A DNA stretch of 48,649 nt, from contig CAJMQE010000020.1 in the NCBI GenBank assembly GCA_905215405.1, forward strand, positions 1-48,649, in the 5' to 3' direction. The position numbers and the translations under genes are program-made. The number at the start of each line of letters is the position of its first letter. Within the stretch, counting starts at the first letter, position 1. Shown here in pieces: positions 44,121 through 48,649 of the stretch. The DNA is from an uncultured bacterium (GTDB lineage: Bacteria; Bacillota; Clostridia; Lachnospirales; Lachnospiraceae). Under the pieces are notes generated by a model. That model made no database searches, had not been told where the DNA came from, and saw only the letters and a program-made list of their open reading frames with translations.

Positions 44121-45167
44121 ATGCGAAACGTGCCTTTATCCGAACTCACTCCAGATATGAGCCTGGCAAGATCGATCTATCACTGCAATAAACTTTTGTT
44201 ATGTGCAGGCACACGAAATCTGGACCGTTATGTAGGCAGCCTGGAATCCCTGGGAATTCCTTATGTTTATGTCAATGATGAATTCTCCGAAGATATAGAG
44301 ATTCCCGATGCCATTACCGAAGAAACTAGAGTAAAATGCAAGAATGCTCTTTCTGATGCATTTGAGAAAATGAGTAAAGAAGGCAGTTTTGATTCTATGG
44401 CTCTATCAGAAGCGACCAATTCCCTTCTCGAAGAGATTTTGAGCCGTCCTGATGTTATTGTCAGTCTGAACGATATCAGTACCACTGACGACAGTACCCT
44501 GACCCATTCCGTTAATACGACCGTATTTGCGGTATTACTTGGTCAGCAACTCGGTCTGAACCGTCTGCAACTGAAAAATCTGGCTGAGGGTACCATTCTT
44601 CATGACATTGGAAAAACCATGATCAATCCAGCTATTTTATATAAACCATCTTCCCTTACAGATGAAGAATTTAAACTTGTGAAAGAACATACTTCTCTTG
44701 GATATCACATGTTAAAGACGAATCCTTTACTGACTGAGCTCTCCAGAATTGTGTCTCTTCAGCATCATGAACGTCTTGACGGTTCCGGATATCCGAATCA
44801 TCTCACCGGCGACAAGATCCACCTGTTTGCAAAGATCACTGCAATTGCTGATATGTATGATGCACTGACTTCTGCCCGCTGTTATCGAAAAGCGCTGAGC
44901 AATTATGAAGCCTACAAAATCCTTATGCAGGATGCCGACAAGAAGCTCGACTCCAATCTTTTAGGATTGTTCTTCAGAAATATCGCTCTTTACCCAAATG
45001 GAACCATGGTACAGCTCTCTGATCAGACATTTGGTATTATCAAACAGCAAAATCCTGGAATGCCACTCAGACCAATCGTTAAAGTAATTATGAACGGGGA
45101 CAAAAAAACGATCACACCATATGATATCGATCTGATCAAACAGCTCAATATTACAATTAAAGACTAA
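44121..45167 (+). CDS. HD-GYP domain protein, likely c-di-GMP phosphodiesterase
   Basis: 348 residues from the ATG with AAGGAG before it. The HD-GYP metal and catalytic residues are present: HD at 161-162, His190 (KEHTSLG), HHERLDGSGYP at 215-225. The N-terminal 110 residues are a small domain often found ahead of HD-GYP; no receiver or membrane domain is seen. HD-GYP enzymes hydrolyse c-di-GMP in the cytosol. The pelD gene encoding a c-di-GMP receptor starts 4.4 kb away. Confidence 0.9.
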   Translation: MRNVPLSELTPDMSLARSIYHCNKLLLCAGTRNLDRYVGSLESLGIPYVYVNDEFSEDIEIPDAITEETRVKCKNALSDAFEKMSKEGSFDSMALSEATNSLLEEILSRPDVIVSLNDISTTDDSTLTHSVNTTVFAVLLGQQLGLNRLQLKNLAEGTILHDIGKTMINPAILYKPSSLTDEEFKLVKEHTSLGYHMLKTNPLLTELSRIVSLQHHERLDGSGYPNHLTGDKIHLFAKITAIADMYDALTSARCYRKALSNYEAYKILMQDADKKLDSNLLGLFFRNIALYPNGTMVQLSDQTFGIIKQQNPGMPLRPIVKVIMNGDKKTITPYDIDLIKQLNITIKD

Positions 45168-45180
45168 TAGATATAAGTTA

Positions 45181-45225
45181 AGCCCTGCACCTGCGGTCAC
45201 ATAAGTGATCATCAGGTACAGGGCT
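45181..45225. terminator. Terminator between the HD-GYP gene and agr
   Basis: Long stem AGCCCTG-ACCTG-GTCAC with its complement and an ATAA loop, followed by TTCTGTTT on the plus strand. It can also act for the convergent agr genes. Confidence 0.85.
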
Positions 45226-45281
45226 TTCTGTTTATCCCCCGTTGTATCTTATTCTATATATATTGTAATCTCCCTGTAAAT

Positions 45282-45428
45282 TTAGGCTCTTTTTTTCATC
45301 TGTACTGGAATTTCTGGCTGATGGAACCAATATGCACATGCTTTGTTAACACTTGATGTGCCTGCTTTTAAAGCAACTTCTGGAATAACTCTACCACATT
45401 TTTTTGCAAGATTCTTCATACCCTTCAT
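45282..45428 (-). CDS. agrD: AgrD cyclic-lactone autoinducer precursor
   Basis: 48 residues, too short for the usual ORF cut-off. It has an amphipathic basic N-terminal half, then ACAYWFHQPEIPVQMKK, the clostridial AgrD pattern. Cys31 with the next four residues (CAYWF) would form the thiolactone ring, and the HQPEIP tail is the AgrB cleavage and recognition part. GGAGG lies eight bases before the ATG. It follows agrB by 44 bases. Confidence 0.9.
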   Translation of the reverse strand: MKGMKNLAKKCGRVIPEVALKAGTSSVNKACAYWFHQPEIPVQMKKRA

Positions 45429-45472
45429 ACTGATACCTCCAAAATTAATCCAATAACTAGTTTTATTGTGCC

Positions 45473-46075
45473 TTAAATATTGTCGATATAATCAGTTAGA
45501 TTTCTGTTCTTTACCCTTCCAGCAATCAGTGCCAGTGCAACAAGTCCTGATCCTGATAACATAGAATTTGCATAAATCATGCCTGGAAAAATATATGAAA
45601 TTGTAACTGCAATGATACTAATTATGACCATGTATCTTCTGCTACGTCTTCTGAATCTAAGCAATTCGTCGCCTTCAAAGCGCTTATTTCTGTCTTCGAC
45701 AGGCGCCAGTGCAAATACTATAACATTCTCAAAAACTACGAAGCTGGCTGTTAACCATCGTGAAGAAAATCCACTGACATTTTTTATGACGAGCAAAAAT
45801 ATCGAATATGTAATAAGAAGTGTAAGCAGACATGCAAGATGAGAATCAGCATGATAGCCACCTGCCGTACCACGCATACACATAAAAACAATTACAAATA
45901 GGACTGTTGGAATTAAGGAGCGTGTCAGAATTGCGATTGCAATGACACAGATCAGATTCATTATTGTAGAAAGTAAGATTTCGAAACAATAATTGTAGAC
46001 TTCCCTATCATTCTGCCCAAGTATATTTTTGTCGATAAAAAATGAGGTTATTGCTCTGGATAACTTTTCTAACAT
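45473..46075 (-). CDS. agrB: AgrB, autoinducer-processing membrane protease
   Basis: 200 residues, about five membrane helices. RGTAGGYHADSHLACL carries the catalytic His75 and Cys82 (77 and 84 if the in-frame GTG at 46081 is the start, matching S. aureus numbering). AgrB cleaves the AgrD C-terminus and forms the thiolactone intermediate. A candidate AgrA site lies in the gap upstream. Confidence 0.93.
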   Translation of the reverse strand: MLEKLSRAITSFFIDKNILGQNDREVYNYCFEILLSTIMNLICVIAIAILTRSLIPTVLFVIVFMCMRGTAGGYHADSHLACLLTLLITYSIFLLVIKNVSGFSSRWLTASFVVFENVIVFALAPVEDRNKRFEGDELLRFRRRSRRYMVIISIIAVTISYIFPGMIYANSMLSGSGLVALALIAGRVKNRNLTDYIDNI

Positions 46076-46134
46076 AATCACATCGCCTCAAGACATAAGC
46101 TATCATTATTTCCATATTTTTTCAATACAGAATG

Positions 46135-46165
46135 CAAAAGTGGGACGTTTTATGTCAAAAGCGGG
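46135..46165 (-). promoter_or_regulatory. LytTR-type direct repeats upstream of agrBD
   Basis: CAAAAGTGGG at 46135-46144 and CAAAAGCGGG at 46156-46165 (plus strand) repeat at exactly 21 bases, two helical turns, the spacing of AgrA/LytTR sites. A weak promoter (TTGAAA, 17 bases, TAGCTT) lies next to it toward agrB, as expected for an activated promoter. Confidence 0.7.
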
Positions 46166-46216
46166 CATTTTTTACGAGATGTAGTAATATTATAAAACGT
46201 GATTTCGTAGAAGTGT

Positions 46217-47578
46217 TCAACTCCGGTTTTCTAACAAAAGGATAACTGAAAATACAAGACCATTCTGAACAAAGTTATAATGTCCATTATACTTTTCAAC
46301 GATCTCGCTCATACTCTGTAACCCAAATCCATGTAGTTCTTTATCTTTTTTACTGGTTCTTATTTTTCCATCTTCTTCATCTGCCAATACCTGATTGGAA
46401 ACGGTATTGGAAATTACAATACTTAAATATTCGTTTTTCTGAGTAATTGTCAGATCTGTCTGACGTTTCTGCCATGCCTTTTTGCTCTCTGCATTAGACT
46501 TGTTCCTTTGTGTCACTGGTTCCGGCGATTCTATTTTCATACAGGCTTCTATTGCATTATCCAGCAAACATCCGAGAAGCACGCACAGATCCATGTGATC
46601 CACCGTATTGTGTTCTGGAATATAGATGTAACTCGTAAACACAATATTGTGATCCTGCATTTTTTTCTGCTTTACGCTCAAAAGTGCATCCACACTGTCG
46701 ATTCCTGAAAATGCACATTTATCGACAGCCAGTACGCGATCGCACAACCGTTCAATTTCCTGAATGCCCTGCTGTGAATTATTTCTAAGAATTTCTTCTA
46801 TTGCAAATAGCTGATTCTTCAGGTTATGCAGCGTCTGATTGGATATTCTCTGCTTTTCTGCCAGATCTTTAAAATAGTTCATCTGATATTCCATATACTG
46901 CTGTTTTAACTGGCTCTGCCGCTTATTGTCCGCTTCCTGTAACTGTTTCTCCCAGTAATAGAACAGGAGAATGTTCGAAAGGATCAAACACATGATTGCG
47001 AACATGATCAGCAAAAGTGGGCGCTGCTCTGAAAATTTATACGAAAATGTTCCCATAATATCGGCAATGATAAAAGTAGCAACTGGCAGTAACATCAATG
47101 GAAAGAACATTCTTTTCTGGATACGCACTTCCGTCTTTGCAGAAAAATTACGAATCGTCTTGATTACAATTACTGCGAGCAATTTGGAAAAGAGAACCCC
47201 CGTTGTATAAAAAATAACATTTTCGGATATCTGTTCTACCGTATGCCCGCTGAATACAGACAACATCAGTCCAACCGTAATCTCAGACAGCATCATGATG
47301 ATCATCATCATCATACTAAAGATCACTCTCCGTAAAAAAGTCATTTCATAAAAAAGAGATAATAGGAACAAAAACAGGAACATGATCAGCGTATTTACAA
47401 ACTTTTCCTTAATGAACAGAACTGAAAAAGAAAAAAGGATCGTATAAAATACGATCAAAGTACGTTTGAACGTAACATTTTCCCTTTTTATGCGCGCAAC
47501 CGCTGAAAAAAAGGTCGATACTACGAACAGATCCAGGATGCCTCCACACAGATCCGCAAATAAATATAGCTGATTCAT
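46217..47578 (-). CDS. agrC: AgrC-type sensor histidine kinase
   Basis: 453 residues from the chosen Met. Six N-terminal membrane helices (to about 195) are followed by a coiled dimerisation segment. TLHNLKNQLFAIEEIL carries the phospho-acceptor His, and the ATPase domain has LLDNAIEAC and GFGLQSMSEIVEKY. This is the HPK10/AgrC architecture that senses the cyclic peptide. The start overlaps the agrA stop by four bases (ATGA); six residues upstream in the open frame are rejected. Confidence 0.92.
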   Translation of the reverse strand: MNQLYLFADLCGGILDLFVVSTFFSAVARIKRENVTFKRTLIVFYTILFSFSVLFIKEKFVNTLIMFLFLFLLSLFYEMTFLRRVIFSMMMMIIMMLSEITVGLMLSVFSGHTVEQISENVIFYTTGVLFSKLLAVIVIKTIRNFSAKTEVRIQKRMFFPLMLLPVATFIIADIMGTFSYKFSEQRPLLLIMFAIMCLILSNILLFYYWEKQLQEADNKRQSQLKQQYMEYQMNYFKDLAEKQRISNQTLHNLKNQLFAIEEILRNNSQQGIQEIERLCDRVLAVDKCAFSGIDSVDALLSVKQKKMQDHNIVFTSYIYIPEHNTVDHMDLCVLLGCLLDNAIEACMKIESPEPVTQRNKSNAESKKAWQKRQTDLTITQKNEYLSIVISNTVSNQVLADEEDGKIRTSKKDKELHGFGLQSMSEIVEKYNGHYNFVQNGLVFSVILLLENRS

Positions 47579-48288
47579 ACTCGATACCCCGCACAATATA
47601 AATTAAATTTATCCATCACATCGTTTCTCATACGTTTGCTCATTGGAATAGAGTCCCCACTATCAAGCGTAATTGAATCCTTTCCTATTCTTCTGATGTA
47701 CCCCATGTTAACAAGAAATCCCTGATGGCAGCGGATAATATTATACTCTTTCATTTCGTTCTCAACCTCAGTCAGTCTTCCTATGCAGTCATATTGCTTT
47801 TTTCCTGTATTAATATGTATGTGCCTGTTGTAATTTTCAATATAACGAATAGCGGAATGGCTAATGAGGATCACCTCTCCTTCTGCTGTCCTGATGACGT
47901 ATTTTTCATGGTCTCTACGATATTTTTTTACGGCACGTTCAAAATCTTTTCTGAAATCTTCATCCCGCACTGGCTTTAATAAAAACTGAAATGCCCCAAG
48001 ACGAAAAGTATCAGAAACATAGTTTATATAGCTGGTAATAAAAAATATTATGGAGTTCGGGTTATGCTGCTTAATGATCTGGGCCGTTTCCACACCGTTA
48101 ATGCATTTCATCTCAATATCCATAAATATCATATCAAATATTCGTCCGGCCTCATATTCCTTCAAAAGTTCTTCACCACAACTAAACTCTGTAATTTCAA
48201 AATCCAGATTTTTCTGCGCATATGGCTCGATCAGCGATGTGATCCTGCTCCGAAAAACCTGTTCATCATCACATACTGCTATTTTCAT
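47575..48288 (-). CDS. agrA: AgrA-type response regulator (LytTR)
   Basis: 237 residues. The receiver domain has acidic DDE at 7-9 and Asp57 in IFMDIEM as phosphorylation site. The C-terminal LytTR DNA-binding domain (about 135-235) contains RYIENYNRHIHI and RCHQGFLVNMGYI. It would bind direct repeats such as those at 46135-46165. First gene of the agr locus, which here is ordered A-C-B-D. Confidence 0.93.
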   Translation of the reverse strand: MKIAVCDDEQVFRSRITSLIEPYAQKNLDFEITEFSCGEELLKEYEAGRIFDMIFMDIEMKCINGVETAQIIKQHNPNSIIFFITSYINYVSDTFRLGAFQFLLKPVRDEDFRKDFERAVKKYRRDHEKYVIRTAEGEVILISHSAIRYIENYNRHIHINTGKKQYDCIGRLTEVENEMKEYNIIRCHQGFLVNMGYIRRIGKDSITLDSGDSIPMSKRMRNDVMDKFNLYCAGYRV

Positions 48289-48352
48289 TACCCAACACCT
48301 CTGTTTCTATATTCATTGTCTTTTTCTTCTGGTCGGATTTCCTTTATTTTCC

Positions 48353-48381
48353 ATTATACGGAGAAAATCTTCACATTGCAA
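48353..48381 (-). promoter_or_regulatory. Promoter of agrA-agrC
   Basis: Minus strand: TTGCAA, 17 bases, TATAAT, about 65 bases before agrA. The rest of the 361 bases to the window end hold the terminator below and no gene that I can see. Confidence 0.78.
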
Positions 48382-48533
48382 TCTTATTCCCCTTTATCCG
48401 CATGTGCTTTTTCCGGTACTTTACTATTTTTTCTGTCTGTCATGTCGTCTTTCCGACAAAATGTGTCAAAGCGCGAATGTTAGTCAAATCATTCTGTCAT
48501 GATCAGTCTTTGATATAAAAATATATAACAAAA

Positions 48534-48576
48534 GCAGACATCCAAAATCAGTCTCCTGCTTCTGTTGGATATCTGC
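48534..48576 (-). terminator. Terminator of a gene to the right of the window
   Basis: Twelve-base-pair stem with one mismatch (48534-48545 with 48565-48576), 19-base loop, then TTTTGTTATATATTTTT on the minus strand. Confidence 0.7.
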
Positions 48577-48649
48577 CTTGTTGTAATTTTACATTTGAGA
48601 GAATTTCATAATTCATAGACCTTGATTTTACTGATATTTCAGAACATAT

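Overview
The window reads as chromosomal DNA of a low-G+C anaerobic Firmicute, most probably a gut Lachnospiraceae (a Lachnospira/Roseburia/Eubacterium-type organism). Signs of this are strong Shine-Dalgarno sites and consensus sigma-A promoters, mecA, a clostridial-type agr locus, bacteriohemerythrin and a large cell-surface pectate lyase. The species cannot be fixed from sequence alone. Nearly every gene lies on the minus strand. The exceptions are a small membrane protein (22.5 kb) and an HD-GYP protein (44.1 kb).

Layout. 0-0.5 kb: G+C-rich 117-bp direct repeats followed by a near-perfect 242-bp foldback. 0.5-5 kb: MIF-like tautomerase and hemerythrin, an ABC exporter with a small Cys-rich membrane protein, mecA, and a zinc-ribbon membrane protein. 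5-12.5 kb: pectin block, with a CE12-type acetylesterase, an orphan solute-binding lipoprotein and a 1421-residue surface PL9-type pectate lyase. 12.7-16.2 kb: membrane-lipid operon (PAP2, flippase-like protein, PssA, Psd). 16.3-22.4 kb: a Dlt-like surface aminoacylation cluster made of adenylating ligase, PLP decarboxylase, carrier protein, MBOAT and DltD/SGNH protein. 22.5-27.5 kb: small membrane protein, deoC, purA, a Nim-like flavoprotein, LysR and a C39-like peptidase. 27.8-30.1 kb: ECF sigma factor, anti-sigma factor and two membrane proteins. 30.4-39.7 kb: a Gram-positive Pel exopolysaccharide operon (PelD, E, A-like, F, G plus a DUF4832 protein). 40-43.8 kb: purC-purF-purB. 44.1-45.2 kb: HD-GYP protein. 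45.3-48.3 kb: complete agr quorum-sensing locus, including an agrD too short for routine ORF calling.

How the parts fit. PelD keeps the RxxD site that binds c-di-GMP, and an HD-GYP phosphodiesterase candidate lies 4.4 kb away, so second-messenger control of Pel is plausible. agr is next to both. The pectate lyase and acetylesterase share an accessory beta-domain and probably act on the same polymer, one at the surface and one apparently inside the cell. The most unusual set is the Dlt-like cluster. A DAP-decarboxylase-family enzyme overlaps the ligase gene by four bases. By analogy with BtrK of butirosin biosynthesis, it could decarboxylate an amino acid while it is loaded on the carrier protein, so that the MBOAT transfers an amine other than D-alanine to a surface acceptor. 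This is inference, not shown.

Limits: no database search or folding program was run. Promoters, operators and hairpins were found by eye. Family names rest on recognised motifs.
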